Below, piece after piece: positions 11,997 through 24,220 of a stretch of 64,000 bases of DNA; position 1 is the stretch's first letter, and each line of letters opens with the position of its first letter. The position numbers were made by a program, and so were the translations under genes. The stretch spans positions 835,339 to 899,338 of the forward strand of contig JADQAV010000017.1 of the NCBI GenBank assembly GCA_019775845.1, in the 5' to 3' direction. The DNA comes from Myrmaecium sp. VS I D KN 1 (taxonomy: Eukaryota; Ascomycota; Dothideomycetes; Valsariales; Valsariaceae). The notes beneath the pieces are model-generated. The model made no database searches. It was not told where the DNA came from and saw only the letters and a list, made by a program, of their open reading frames with translations.

Positions 11997-14660
11997 CTAC
12001 CGCCACCTTCCCCATCCTCCAATTCCTTTGCCCCTTCCCTTCACTTTTACCCGTAGCTCCTCTCCCTCTTTCTCCCGCTCGTTCGCCTTCTCCCTTATCA
12101 CCCTCTCACAGCTCACATCCGCTTTAACCACAACCCTCCCCACGCCGACTCCCCAGCGACGCCCGGTCGGGTCCCCCCTTCGCTCCAGGGCCGGCGCAAG
12201 CAGCAGTTCCACCACGCGACCGCGTTGGTCGCCGGCTCGCGCGGTCTCGCGCTCCACCACCGCGCCGTGCTGACCCAACGCGTACGCTTCCCAGGCCGGC
12301 CCATCCAGGACGCGCATGCGGGCGGGATCGACCGCGAAGCCGGCCCGGCGGCCCGTCTCGCGCACGCTGAAGATGACGACGCGGTAGTCGGCCGCCTGCT
12401 TGGCGCAGACGAGATCAAGCGTCGCGGCGGCGGTGACGATGGCGGCCAGCTCGGCCGTGCCGCGGGTGCTGAACCCGACGCCCGCGGCAGGGGTCCGGTA
12501 CGGCCAGATCTTCCGCCGTCCCTCGCGGGCCAGCCGTCGGATCCGGCCGAAGACGGGCGCGCTCGGGATCTTGGGCCGCAGTTCCCCTCCCACCTGCGGC
12601 ACCAGCAGCTCCGCCGTCAGGCTCCGCCAGCGGTGGTACATGGCGAGTTGGCGCTCGAGCTCCTCGCCGCCGCCGCTGCCGGCCACGGGTGCGCCCAGGC
12701 CCAGGCGGAGCACTTCGTCCACCGGCCGGAGCACCCGGTCCCCCCACCGGCCTGCCCACACGTATCCGCACCCTTTCGTGCGGTGGTGAAAGACGCGCGC
12801 CTGCAGCCAGCTCCACAGCCAAGCCTGGATCAGCTTAGGCCGGTGCCGGGGGGAGGCCAGGTAGGCCTTCCAGTTGTCCGTCAGCTCGGAGAAGAGGGCG
12901 CGTGTGCGGTGGGCGGGAGGTCGTGGCCGCCAGCGGTGATGCGATTGTTGCTCTGCCGGCGGTACTCCGAACCACCGTTCGCACCACCGCGTCACCTTCG
13001 CCCGAAGGATGTGCAGCTCCCGGGCGAAATAAGCGTCGTCGAGCCGGGGCGCGCCGATGGGCAACAACGCCTCCTCGCCGATCGGCACGAGCGGGGCCGA
13101 TTGCTGCAGGCGGCGGAGATGCGCGACCTCTTCTCGCGCTTGTCGCAGCTCAGCCCGTAGCCGCTGCCGCTGGGCTGCAAGTTCGTGGCAGCGCAGCTTC
13201 AGCGCGATCGGGGTTGCGTGGGGATCGAATTCGGGCGGCTCGGTCTCAGGATCCGGATCGTACTCCTCGCCGCCAAGGCCCGCTTGCTTCCGCTTTTCCT
13301 CCGCGTCCAACTCATCCTCCTCGTCGAACTCGTCGTCGTACTCATCGTCAGTATCCTCTTCCATGTCCTCCTTATCGAATGCCTTCCTTGTCCAGGCGCC
13401 CGCCGTAGGGACAGAACCCACGGCCCGCTTGTCCATCAAGCTCTTGGAGCTGCCACTTCCAGGCGGCATCTGGATGCCGGAGTCATTCTCACGACGGTAA
13501 ACGTGACCGAGGCGGGCGGCATCGGGGGGGCGATTACGGACGCCGGCCGGGTGCAGCTGCTGGCTTTCGGGAACGACGAAGACGGTGCGCTGGCTCGCGA
13601 CAGGCGTCGCCTTCGGCGCGTCCCGCTCGACGTAACTCCGCGTCACGAGCGGGCGGTGATCATCGAAATCCTCCCACTCCTCGTTGTCGTTGTCGCGGTC
13701 ATCGTCGTCATCATCAGAGAAGGCTTCGGCTGGGCCGTTTGGTGCGGTGGCGGGACGAGATGGGTGCTTGCGGGCGATGGGCTGGTGAGCCGGACTGCTG
13801 TGGGGGGAGGAAGAGTCGCTGGCGCTGGAGTAGCGGTCGTGAGCACGGGTGGCGGCCATGAGAAGGGCGTTGACGTCGAGGGGGAAGGAGGAGGGTGATT
13901 GAACTCGATGCGGGACGGGCCGTGCCGGGAGAAGGTGCGGGGGCGGGGATTGTGGGCGGCTGGCTTGGTCGGAACGGGCCGGGGTGGAATTGGGATTGCG
14001 CCGGGAAAAGTTGGGCGCCGGAGAACGGGTCGTAGTGGAAGGGGAGAGTGGCGAGGGTGACGAGGGCGACAGCGTGCTGGGTGGGGAGTCGTCGGAATCG
14101 TGACTGCCGGCGGTGCGGGGGACGAACTTGCGGGGGATGTCCAAGGGAAACTCGGGCGTCTCGGTGGGCAGCAGCTCCGAGGACGGGCACGATTGGCTGA
14201 GCTCGCTGAGCGTGTGCTGGCGGATATCTGTGGTCGTCGTCTCTCAGTTCAATTCACTTCGTTGGGGTTCAGCTGCAATTCTGTTGGAGAATAGGAGAAG
14301 AAAGTGGAGAATGAGTTGGAAGGGGAGGCCGGTCAGCCCGCGATGCCTTTGGTTGCCAGTTGAGATGATGGCGGGGCCGGTGGCAGAAGGTAGTGAAAGA
14401 GTGGTATGTGTGTAATGTATTTGTGAATGAAGGAATAGAAACAGAGACCGGAAAAGGAAGGGAGAAAAGTGATAGGAAGAGGGAGAGAGAACGAGGAAGA
14501 AGGAAAGAAAAGAAAAGGAGAGGAAGAAAGAGAGATGAGAGAGGGGACAAGTGATACTCGAAGTGAATAACAGATCACTCCCTCTCCGTCTCTCTTTTCT
14601 TCCCTGCAGAACCGAACGGACAAGCAAAGTCGACCACTCACCTGAATGCTTCCCACTCAT
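11997..14660 (-). CDS. Conserved fungal hypothetical protein with disordered N terminus and coiled coil
   Basis: Not assignable to a known function. My model has two exons, complement(11997..14227, 14642..14660), giving 749 residues. The long frame has no ATG near its start. An acceptor at 14228-14229 (CCACAG) matches in phase a 19-bp first exon (MSGKHS) ending in a perfect GTGAGT donor, so the protein begins MSGKHSDIRQH. The first 300 residues are Ser/Pro-rich and acidic (DDDDDRDNDNEEWEDFDD). A coiled coil follows at about residues 350-380 (RQRLRAELRQAREEVAHLRR). Then comes a globular Trp-rich region (WLWSWLQARVFHHRTKGCGY). The 3' end is basic. The intron would be 414 nt, long for a fungus, so a further small exon inside it is possible. 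Confidence 0.65.
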
Positions 14661-15574
14661 ACTCCTTCAACCTCTTTCACTCATCCTTTCTCGCTCCCCG
14701 TCTTGCCCTCTCGGTGTGCGTGTCCTTTGGCTGCGATGATCGGCGAGGCGCGAATTCCGCAGATGCAGCGGAGGATTCACTTCTGGTCAAGGCTGATGGA
14801 ATGGATGAGATGACAGCACGGCGAAGCCAAGACAGGGGGAGGGGAGGGGGAGGGGGAGGGGGAGGGGGAGAAGGAGGGCAAGTCGGTCAATAAGTAGTCA
14901 AGTGGTCAGGAAGGTCGGTAGGGCGAGCTGGAATTGGGCTTGGGCGGCCGGGGGGAGGGATATATGGAAGTCCATACGCACCATACATAGGTACGGATAC
15001 GGTCCCTCACTCAGCTCCAGCCAGTCGAAGTGGCGAGTGGGAAGTCAAAGATGCAGCTTGGGATGCTGCTGTGGCCGAGAACTGGTGCTGCAGCCTGCAG
15101 GATCGCCCCGGCGCTTAGCTGCTGGCTTGTCCACCCTGTCCACCAACCAACCAACCCAACCCTACCTTACACATACTCTGTATACCTACTATTACCTACT
15201 CCTACCTATATACGGCATGCAAAGTACGAGGATGATTAACCAGTACAGCTGTTCGCCGACTCTCCTGTGATCATCCCTGTATGTATTTTTTTCTTCTCCT
15301 TCTTTGAAAAGAGGAGCAGAAAGCAAGATAAAGAAGAAAATTGGTACGAAGTCAAGGCTGTAGGCAGATGATCAAGTGAGATTGCTTCCTGTTCTTCACT
15401 ATGAATTGAACACCTCACTCCGCAGTACTTTTGCACGCAAGAAAGCAAAATCAACGACCGAGTGGACCAAATTCCCCAACACCACCTAACTTATCTCGCC
15501 CCTCACCTCCCCGGTAAGGTGAGACATAAGAAAAAAAAGAAGAAGAAGAAAAGGAAACCAAAGAGAAAGACCTT
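14661..15574. other. Intergenic with G-rich tract and TACCTA motifs
   Basis: Promoter side of the preceding minus-strand gene and 3' side of RPF1. It holds a (GGGGGA)n tract and a run of TACCTA-like motifs at 15179-15212. No gene seen. Confidence 0.5.
14835..14870. repeat. (GGGGGA)n tract, quadruplex-prone
   Basis: Six consecutive G-runs of four or five separated by single A residues on the plus strand. This meets the usual pattern for a G-quadruplex. It lies about 175 bp upstream of the predicted start of the minus-strand gene ending at 14660. Confidence 0.85.
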
Positions 15575-16852
15575 CTACAGCGCAAACCTCGTCCGCACCT
15601 TCTCGTCGCCCGCCTGCCACTCCCACTCCTGCCCGCTCTGCCGCTGGATCCCCCGGTCGACCCGGCGCAGCTTCAGCGTGAACCGGGGGCCGAGCTCCTG
15701 GAGACCGGCCCGGATCGCCTCCGCCCCGGACATGGGCTTCCCGTCCGTGCCCAGGACCGGCTTCTCCGTCGCCCGCCGGTCGCGGAAGACGTATCGGTGC
15801 CGGCGCACGAAGATGTAGTCGCGCTGGTTGTGCAGCGTGACCACCTGCCGGCCCGCCACCTCCGGCACGGGCGGGTACAGCGTGCGGAACAGGTGCGCCG
15901 TTAGCAGGCCGAGCGGCGTGCGGAAGTTGTTCAGGATCAGCTCCGGGTAGTGTTCGGTCGGGTTGCCGTGCCCGGGCAGCTTCTTGCCCTCCACGAAGTT
16001 GCTGATGGAGAAGTGGAAGTGTGGTCCGGACGGGAGGACGATAATCTCCAACCCGCTCGGCCGTTTCTGGTCCTCGTTTAGCACGACCACCGACGTGAAG
16101 CCGCGGTTGGTGGCGAAGGCGCTGATCTCGCGCAGCGAATACTTGTGTCCGTACCGATGCGCGGACCGGGGGATGTAGGTGCTGTTGGGGAATAGGCCTG
16201 TCAACAGCTCGCCCGTGCGGTGGAGCGTGCTGTTGAGGGATGTGGTGATGAGGATCTTGGGCGCCGTCGGCGGGTTGAAAAGCGCGGGGAACTTGCGCTG
16301 GAGGGCTTCCGGTGTAAGGTCGAGGTTGGTGGCGGTAGAGCGTGGGGGGGAGGCGGCCCTCGTGGGCTTTTCCTGTTGCTCTTGTTTTCGTTTGCGCCTG
16401 GACTTCTTGTCGGAGGCGGAGGCGTCACTGTCGGAGTCCTCCTCGCTGTCGGAATCGAGCATACTGTCGACGTCGGAGTCTTCTTCCGCTTCCTCGTCCC
16501 CAGAGCCTCTGGCCGCCTTCTCCTCCGCTTCCTGCTTCTCCCGCTCCTCCTCCTCTTGCTTGCGACGCTTGAGCCGCTCCACGTCGACGGCGAGGCCTAA
16601 CGCGTCCTCCTCATCCCCGCCAACCTCATCCCACACTCGCTTGCGCTCGATGGTCATGGGGACGTTGCGCGCTTGCCGAGCGGCACGCAACTCCGGATTC
16701 TTGTCCTCCTCGCGCTTGCGACGCATGCGCTCATCCCGCTTGATGCTCTCCTTGGCCTTCTTCTGTTTTAAGTTGAACTCGCGTCGCTTGTTCTTGTTCT
16801 TGGTATAGAAGGGGAGAGACGCCGAGGCGATCTTCGGCTTGGAGGTGCCCAT
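15575..16852 (-). CDS. RPF1: Ribosome production factor 1 (Brix-domain protein)
   Basis: A 425-residue Brix protein. The N terminus is basic and helical (KNKNKRREFNLKQKKAK), followed by the conserved segment ARNVPMTIERKRVWDEV. An acidic, Ser-rich stretch comes next (about residues 115-175). The Brix domain occupies roughly 200-400, opening with PKILITTSLNSTLHRTGELL and including VVLNEDQKRPSGLEIIVLP, HGNPTEHYPELILNNF and the closing FTLKLRRVDRG. In yeast Rpf1 is a nucleolar protein needed for 60S pre-ribosome assembly, 27S pre-rRNA processing and 5S RNP incorporation together with Rrs1 and Rpf2. The upstream in-frame codons include a TTG but no ATG, so the ATG at 16850-16852 is the start. Single exon. 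Confidence 0.93.
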   Translation of the reverse strand: MGTSKPKIASASLPFYTKNKNKRREFNLKQKKAKESIKRDERMRRKREEDKNPELRAARQARNVPMTIERKRVWDEVGGDEEDALGLAVDVERLKRRKQEEEEREKQEAEEKAARGSGDEEAEEDSDVDSMLDSDSEEDSDSDASASDKKSRRKRKQEQQEKPTRAASPPRSTATNLDLTPEALQRKFPALFNPPTAPKILITTSLNSTLHRTGELLTGLFPNSTYIPRSAHRYGHKYSLREISAFATNRGFTSVVVLNEDQKRPSGLEIIVLPSGPHFHFSISNFVEGKKLPGHGNPTEHYPELILNNFRTPLGLLTAHLFRTLYPPVPEVAGRQVVTLHNQRDYIFVRRHRYVFRDRRATEKPVLGTDGKPMSGAEAIRAGLQELGPRFTLKLRRVDRGIQRQSGQEWEWQAGDEKVRTRFAL

Positions 16853-19800
16853 GATGGTGGAGAGCAGCCTGTCCGCGACAGGCAAGTGAGCGCGGTGGTA
16901 AACCTGGAGGCTGCCTGGAGAGGGTTATTGAACGGTGAGTGATGACGCCCTTTAGGGTGGTGGAGGCGTATAGGCGTGTGAATGGAGTGTAAGTGTCTGT
17001 AACTGGCCGACGTTCTCTCGCATGCCCTGCCTGAGATACTTTTTTCTGGGGAGCGGGATGTCGGCGAATCCATTCCGCCGGCAGAAAGGGTCCCCACGTT
17101 CCGTAGTGCAAGTCAGGCAGCGAGGCAGAAAGCGGGACGGCAGAACAGACCCGGCGGTGAGTCAAAAGAACGCGGACAAAGGCGACAAGGCGACAAGGCA
17201 CCAAGGCCACAATCACGGATAAACGCGCTGAATGGGACACGATGTCGGGTACGCTTCTCTGCATTTTTTGGGTGGCCTGGACTGGCCGCAACTCTCTCCT
17301 TTCGACCAAGGTGGATGGATATGTATGTACGCTCCGTCGCACTATATCCCGGGGTGCACATGTGCTCGTACCCATCGCAACCGGTGACAGAGAGGACCGA
17401 GAGGAGGAAGGCATAGAAAGACCAACAAGCAGCAGCAATTGTTTGGTTGACAGCGGGTGGGCTGCCGTGAGGGATTCGGCACGTCGGCCGCTTCTCCACC
17501 TTTCGGTCCGCCCTTGGCTCGCACGGTGGCTTCCCTCGGTTCCCCTTTGCAGGGAGTACGGCGTCGGGCAGTACAAACACAAATACCTACGGTACTGTAG
17601 GTTCTAAGAAGCATGGAGTAGTAGGTGACATATCTTGAGTATCTGGGCGTACATTTCCTTCCTGGCGCGGGTACACATCAGGCGAGTACATCTCGGCTGT
17701 CTGTGTGGCTTGCAGTGAATACTGTACCTTCACAGTAGGGAAGAAACTATCAGGAACTAGCTCAATTCTGAGTATTCCGTGCCTGTTGTTAATATGTAGA
17801 CGGCAACAATGGGGTTGAATACATGTGGTACATCGTTCACATAGATTTCGGTGTCGCTGTCCACTGCCGTAAAGGAGTACAGGGAATCACTGGCAGCTGC
17901 TGGAATCCGTGCCGTACTGTACTTGATGGTATTACCTTCGATATCCAAGTTTCCTCTCCCACGCCGCTCCCCGTCAATCCACTCGTCCACTTAGTAAGGT
18001 AGGCCGTATCAGGTACCTGAGTGAGTTAGAATTACGCGCTTTTCCGCCCATCGTCCCTTCGTGCGAGTTTGCATTTTGTGCTCTCACGTACGTAGGTAGC
18101 ATGTATTTAACCTTCCTCTTTCGCGCACCGCCATCTTCGCGCGCCGGTTCCACTCTTTCGCGCTGGCCATCCACTCGCCGTCCCCGTCCGCCGTCCGCGC
18201 GCGCAAAAACCCGAAGTCGATCACGACACCGGCACAGCGCGGCGCGGAAGGTGCCTGCCACTCTCTGCTCCCGTCGCTCCCGTCACCCTTCCTGTCCTCC
18301 GACAGAATGCCGTAAGGTAGGTGCTGTTCATAGCCAGGTCCCGGGCGTTATCCCCGGCAATAAGAGGGCCGAACCTAAGAACGCACACGCTCTGAAGGAT
18401 CACCCGGGCTGGCTCCGCCCGGGTGGCCGTTGCGGGCATGATGCACCCCTCACTGCATCCATCCTCTTCCCCTCCCCTCCCAAAGCCCACCCCTCGCATA
18501 CGCAGGTCGAGCAGCCTACTGGGTCCCTTTAGACGCCCCAACGGTTGTTGGTGGGGAGGTGGGGAGGAGGAGAGGGGACGGTCAAGGTTGTCCGCCTGCA
18601 CGCCAACGATGAGAACTGCATCTGGCCCCAACGCCCGCCCGCAATCAATCCGTCGTCCGACCGACAGGGAATCCTGTTCTCGGTCCTCGTCTCCCGCCAG
18701 GAGGAGGGTCAGTCGGCACGCAGCAAAGACGGTGAGCACGATCGAAGAAGGATCGGCTATGGGGAGGACAGGAAGGCAAGCGGAAGGGAGAGGAAGAGGA
18801 AGAGGGGAAGGGAACAAGGAGATCCCGCACCGTTGAGATTGACAAAGCTTCTTAGGTAAACGGATATAGTACCTACCGCTACTCTACAATATCGTAGATG
18901 TAGTATGTCCAGTATCTATCCGTACCTACCTCTACCTAAGCATGCAACCTCTCCACCCCGGTCCCACCGGCCGAGCCTGGGTCCGCGATTTGTTGCGGGG
19001 TCAATCCTTTCAAATGGAAAAAGAAACCGTGAGGAGCGCACTTCGTCTCATGAGATATTCTGGTCTCTTAGATATGCACAGTACTGTGACTGTCCTTACG
19101 CATTGCCAGGTCAGTAGAAAGGAGTTAGGGGTATCACTGCAGGTGTTGTACCAGTACGATGTATGCATGTTCCTGAATACACACATATTGGTCCATCGAA
19201 AGCGATAAATGTCACTGTGTCTGTATGGGATTTTTATACCCGATATCATGGGAATGTTTGCATGTGCACTATAACAGCTATGGGTTCATTGTCTCTTCTA
19301 CCCCTTGGCATCCATACATACCTACTGTCTAAATATACAACTTATGAACGTCCATATGAACGTACCAAGCCCATTTTCACTTCAACCGAAGCAAGCAACC
19401 TAGCTCAACCTGTTCCCCGCCCAGCCAGCAGCCACTTTTCCTGCGTACCCACCCCGCCCCGCCCGCTCTGACTACTGACTCTCGCCGCCGTCTGCGCGAG
19501 TATGTGAGTAGGTCGTACTAAGGAATGAGAGGTGAAGCTTCAACGGCAAAATGCACTCGAGTACACCTCCTAGGAGTAGTACATACAAGTACCATGGGGA
19601 CACCAGCGAACCATCTGTCTACAGATGGCGGTAACAGATTGGTTCGTCAACCTCTCCTGTCGTGCCTCTCTCTCTCTCTCTTCGGCGCGGTCAACGTCTT
19701 GAATCATAACGTCGTCTTCGCTTCGCTGCGCGTGATTCAGGCGAGGGGTGGGGAAGGGAGCTTCGGTGTGCCCGCCCCCTCCACTCGAATCATCTCAAAG

Positions 19801-20828
19801 TAGGACGCCAGGCACATCAATTGTGAGTGGTGAGTGGTGAGGAGTAAGTGTTGAGCGCAGAGTCGAGTGGCATCCAGGGCCATCCCAGGCCACCCAGGGT
19901 GCCGCCTTCGTTCTCTTCTCCCCCTCCCCCTGCCCGTCTGTCTGTTCCCCGCCGCTCCTCTCTCGTGCCCCGTTGGATCTGTGAATAGGACCTCAGTAAG
20001 GTACTTACCTACTGTACCTACCCGCCCATGTATCGACAATACCCAGAGCGCCTACTGGATACCCGCCGCGCTCCTCATCCCACACCACCGCACCTCATCG
20101 CCCCGCCTCCCTCTCCGCGGAGCGTGATGCGCCCGTGAGGTCCAGCCCACCCACATATAATATCTGGACCGGCTCATCGATCGAGGTTGACCAAATCGAT
20201 CGTGAACTCTTCCTCCGTCCTTTTTCCTCTTCTTCTCTCGCTGCACCGGCTCGCGGGTGGGAAGGGCTCCGCTGGCTTGGTCGTGCCATCCGCTCCTCTC
20301 CTCTCCTCTCCTCTGCACATTCTCTCTCTCCCTCTTTGTCCCTCTTTGCCTTTCTCTCTACTCCACCCGAACCCCCTCCCAGCATCACTTTCGGTTTGGG
20401 GACGCTGCCACTACCTGTGGGTCGTTCGCTTGGTATTAGAGGGCAGCCCAATTCTCCCCACTCCTCTCCACTCACTTCCGGGCTAAGTATCGCAATCTGT
20501 CGTTTCCTCTTCCGGTTGACGGAGTCCATATACATCTATACATACAACAACGCCGTCCATACCGCATCGCACCGACGTTCATCTCTCGCAATATCCTCAC
20601 GTCGCCCTGGGCGCGGAGACAGGACGGATCAAGTCCGGTTCAAGGGCCGAACAGACGGACGTCAGTGGAGCTGTCGCCAACCCGACTCCGGTCTCGCACG
20701 TCTCGCTCGACGGTGACCGTAGCCGTTACCGTTGAGGCGGACTGCAGCAGCAACTATCTGGCTCTGTGCAACACGACAACGCTCCATCCGATCCGACATC
20801 CACGCCTCCGGCACGACGACCCAGCCCC
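16853..20828. other. Long intergenic region, no gene recognised
   Basis: About 4 kb with no reading frame that looks protein-coding: no recognisable domain and no codon pattern like the neighbours. It contains many TACCTA/TAGGTA motifs (for example near 17996, 18091, 18866, 18922, 19318 and 19998) and CT-rich tracts around 20225-20360, just upstream of the methyltransferase gene. It may hold unrecognised non-coding RNA or long 5' leaders. Confidence 0.45.
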
Positions 20829-22615
20829 ATGGACGAGGGGATCCAGCCGGCCGAACCCCCGACCCCGGACCAGGACGATCATGTACCGCCATCCTCTCCC
20901 CCGGGCGACGGCCACAGCTGTTGCAGACACCGTCGGACCGTTTCGTCCAAGAGCAGCTCTTCCGACAGCTCCAGCTCGTCCGTGTAAGTCCCCAAGTTCC
21001 CTCCCCGGCTCCCCTCACGCCCCCTTTTGGCACCGCCCGGCCATCCTCCGGCATGGGAACGTCGCACACACCGTTGCCCCAAGGCCACGGGCCACGGTGT
21101 CGCCGCAAGCCACGCCCTGCAGCAGCAGCGGACCACCATGCATCATCACACGCACAGACACAGCCCAATCTTACTTCCCTCTGCCTCCTTCCACACCTTC
21201 ACCCGGCATACCCTTATCTCCCCTCGCGCCGACGAAGTTCCAAGTCGAATGAAAGAGAAGAGAAGAAGAGATGGAGAACAGGAAACAAAACTGACAGGCC
21301 TTTCCCTCCTTGGGATTCCATCAAGATCAACAGCCTCTCCACCCGCACCCTCCACTCGACCGACCTGACCGCCGTCGCCGAGAACGACCGCCTCTACCCG
21401 AACGCGACATACCACATGCCCTGCGACGCCGCCGAGCAGGACCGCCTCGCCATCATGCACCAGCTGTACCTGGCCTGCCTCAGCTCGGCCGCCGCGCGCT
21501 CGCAGTTCCCTGCCTCCGCGAGTCCCGCCGCGCACCTCACCACCGCGCCCATCGCGGACGCGGCGCCCCGGGTCCTCGACCTCTGCGCCGGCCCGGGTGA
21601 CTGGGCTGTCGCGATGGCGGACGCGCTGCCCGGCGACGCCGAGATTGTCGCCGTCGACTGCGCCATCTGGGACGTGGAGGCGGTCGAGGGCACCCGCGGC
21701 GAGCGACCCAACATCCGATGGGAGGTCGACGACCTGGACGTCTGGGGACCCGATCCGGCGGAGCCAGAGACCAAGGCCGATGACGAGGGTGGGACAGCGC
21801 AGACAGAGGAAGTGGAAGGGGAAAAGGAAGAGGCCGCAGAACCATACGCGGCGCGACGGTACGCGTACCCGCCTCCCCTCGAAAGCGACGAGGCGGGAGC
21901 GGCAGGAGCGGAGACAGCTGAAGACGAGCCACATCCCCCCTGGTCCTTTACGCAACCCTTCACGCTCGTGCACCTGCGCGGCACGCGGGGCGTCTTCGCT
22001 CCCGGTGCCGTGCCCGCCCTGCTGCGGGCCTGCTTCGACACCGTCGAGCCCGGGGGGTGGGTCGAGATGGCGGATTTTCTGACGGAGCCGCCGCCCGCCC
22101 CGCCCGGGTCGCGGCTCGCGGCATTCTGGTCCGGCTTCCGAGACGCGATGCGGCGGCGGGGGTACGGGGTGGAGGCGTCCTGGCTGGAGGCGGGCGGGGC
22201 GGAGACGTGGTGGGCGGCGGCTGGGTTCGTGGATGTGGGCCGGGTGGCGGTCCGCGTGGTGATCGATGTGAAGGGGGAGGCGGAGGCGGAAGAGGAGGAC
22301 GAAGAAGAAGAAGCGCCGGATGAGTATCTGGCCCGGCAGAAGCGGAGCAAGCTGTGGCTCGTGGCGGTGCTGGAGAGCTTGGAGGCGACCGCGCTGCGGG
22401 CGCTGACGGGGGCTGGCTGGACGGCGGATGCGGTACGACGCGAGTGCGATGCTATTCGGGCGGAGCTGCTAGCTGGTCTGCATGATGGCTGGGCGACCTG
22501 GTTTGTGTGGGTGCGCGGCCGGCGGCCGGTGGAGGGCGAGGAGGGAATCGGCAGCGGGAATGAGAGCGCCAGTGAGGCTGGGGAGGATTATCGAAATGAG
22601 GAAGAAGACGGTTGA
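20829..22615 (+). CDS. LaeA-like SAM-dependent methyltransferase
   Basis: Two exons, join(20829..20983, 21298..22615), 490 residues. The GTAAGT donor and CTGACAG acceptor agree in phase. The first exon is Ser-rich (SSKSSSSDSSSSSV). The second begins with a family signature region (ENDRLYPNATYHMPCDAAEQ), followed by the SAM-binding motif I VLDLCAGPGDW at about residues 144-154 and an acidic post-I strand (EIVAVDC). Downstream are VHLRGTRGVF and PGGWVEMADF, typical of LaeA/TAM-type fungal methyltransferases. An acidic insert of about 60 residues (DDEGGTAQTEEVEGEKEE) sits between the two halves. The family includes the secondary-metabolism regulator LaeA, but most members have unknown targets. 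No metabolite cluster is nearby, so that role is not implied. Confidence 0.8.
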
Positions 22616-24220
22616 GAGTACAAAGGGTTGGAGAGGGTCGTGATGCTCATGAACGAAACTGGAGAAGCCTGAAGGCGGGCTTGAACCGGAGCTGTCTCCT
22701 TTTTCGGCCGCAGGAAGGGAGGCAACGGTGGGCGGATGACATGGCACGATATCCAAAGGAAAGGAGGCGAAAGAAGACACTTTTCGTTCGGAAGGCCCCT
22801 CGACGTAAGAAATACGCCCTTGGTAGGCTGTCATCAATGACGCCGCGCTTCCTCGCGTGAAGGACGACGATGATAAGTGGCAACCGTGAAAGGAAAAGGG
22901 AACACGTCGATGGATGTCACTGGGAGAAAGGAGGCACCGGCGAGAAAATAAATGGGAGCGGATCTCGGGTCATCATCAAAATAAGACGGAAAAGAGCAAG
23001 GTAGAGAGATGGAGACGGATTATCAACGAGAGAAAAGAATATCAAGAAGCGCAACCACTTGGATGTGCCGATTCTTCCCCTTTGTTCCCCTTTCACTTTG
23101 CACTTTTCCCACTTCTTACCATTGCGTGACGGGACCTTCTAGGATCCCATCGTTTTTCGTCACGCATAGGGATCTGCTTTTCATCGTTTCTTTACTGCCT
23201 TGCTTCCTCGAGTCTTGATTGCCAAACGAACGAACCCACTGAAGATGGGGAAAGAGGAGAGGAAACGACAGGAAAAAGGACAAGAGACTGAGTACAGAAA
23301 GAAGTGTGCCTCCCCTATCCTTGCTCCTTCCAACCCGACGAATACCTCCCCTCGGTCGTCTCATAGGGCGGGGGGGGAAGAACGAGATGATGATTGTGGA
23401 CTCTGGCGCTACTCACACAAGCTCTCTCTCGCTCCAGCGCCCAGCCTGACCTAAGAGAACCTACCATCTCGCGTCCACCCAGCATGTCAGGTGTGGGGAA
23501 TGGCCAGGAGATGATGAATGACGGGCAGAGAAGGAGAAGAGTGCTCAGGCGAGTCGAGAGGACGGGCAGGACCCTTGCTGGCTGGAAGGAATTGAATCGA
23601 AAGGAACAAGATAATGAAATCGGAAAGGGAAAACTGACGGGACGTCTCTCGTCTATCGAAGGTAGAATGGGTTCATACATAGATAGTCATCCAGCGCTTT
23701 TGATGCGTGACGAAAGAGTGGCAGTGGTGGCTGTAGTACAGATCTATTTTCGATCACATTCTGTAGACATATACTGTAGGCATAGGGTATGATAGGGAGT
23801 ATGGGAGCCTTTGGCCTTCTCGAGCATATATATATATATACACGCTTCTTAGTGATTATGGACAGCCAAATCTATCTCATTACTTCCTTCTTTTTCTTCA
23901 GTAACAGCATCGGTTCTTCCTTCCATTGATTTATCGTTCTCGCAGATATCTCGAAATAAGGAAGAGATTCAAATGAACAAGAACCACGTCTCTCCTCTTC
24001 TTTTCTAAAGAAAGCCAACAGCTCATCGTTCTTTTCTTGCGTATATGTAAGAGAAAGAAAATACATGCGAAGATCTGGGGTATCCCACGAAGAGGAAAGA
24101 AACTGCAGAAGAAAAAAAAATCACAAGAAAATCCGAATGCCTCTAAGGGCTAATGCAGATGCACCCTGCCAAAGGGGGAAAAACGAGCCCCCTCCTCCAC
24201 ACATCACCCCTTCACCACTC
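22616..24220. other. Intergenic, nothing recognised
   Basis: Between two converging genes. Purine- and pyrimidine-rich tracts and a (TA)n run near 23826-23840. No coding frame looked genuine. Confidence 0.5.

Noticed and set aside
12225-13160. 311-residue plus-strand frame opposite the hypothetical protein gene
   Set aside because: Antisense shadow with low-complexity composition and no recognisable domain.
18101-18817. Several 130-200-residue overlapping frames in the 17-20.8 kb gap
   Set aside because: Frames on both strands are Arg/Ser/Pro-rich, lack domains and differ in codon pattern from real neighbours.
21394-22350. 318-residue minus-strand frame opposite the LaeA-like methyltransferase
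   Set aside because: Ser/Ala-rich antisense shadow; the plus strand holds clear methyltransferase motifs.
20829-22615. Idea that the LaeA-like gene anchors a secondary-metabolite cluster
   Set aside because: No synthase, P450, oxidoreductase group or export gene adjoins it; neighbours are housekeeping genes.
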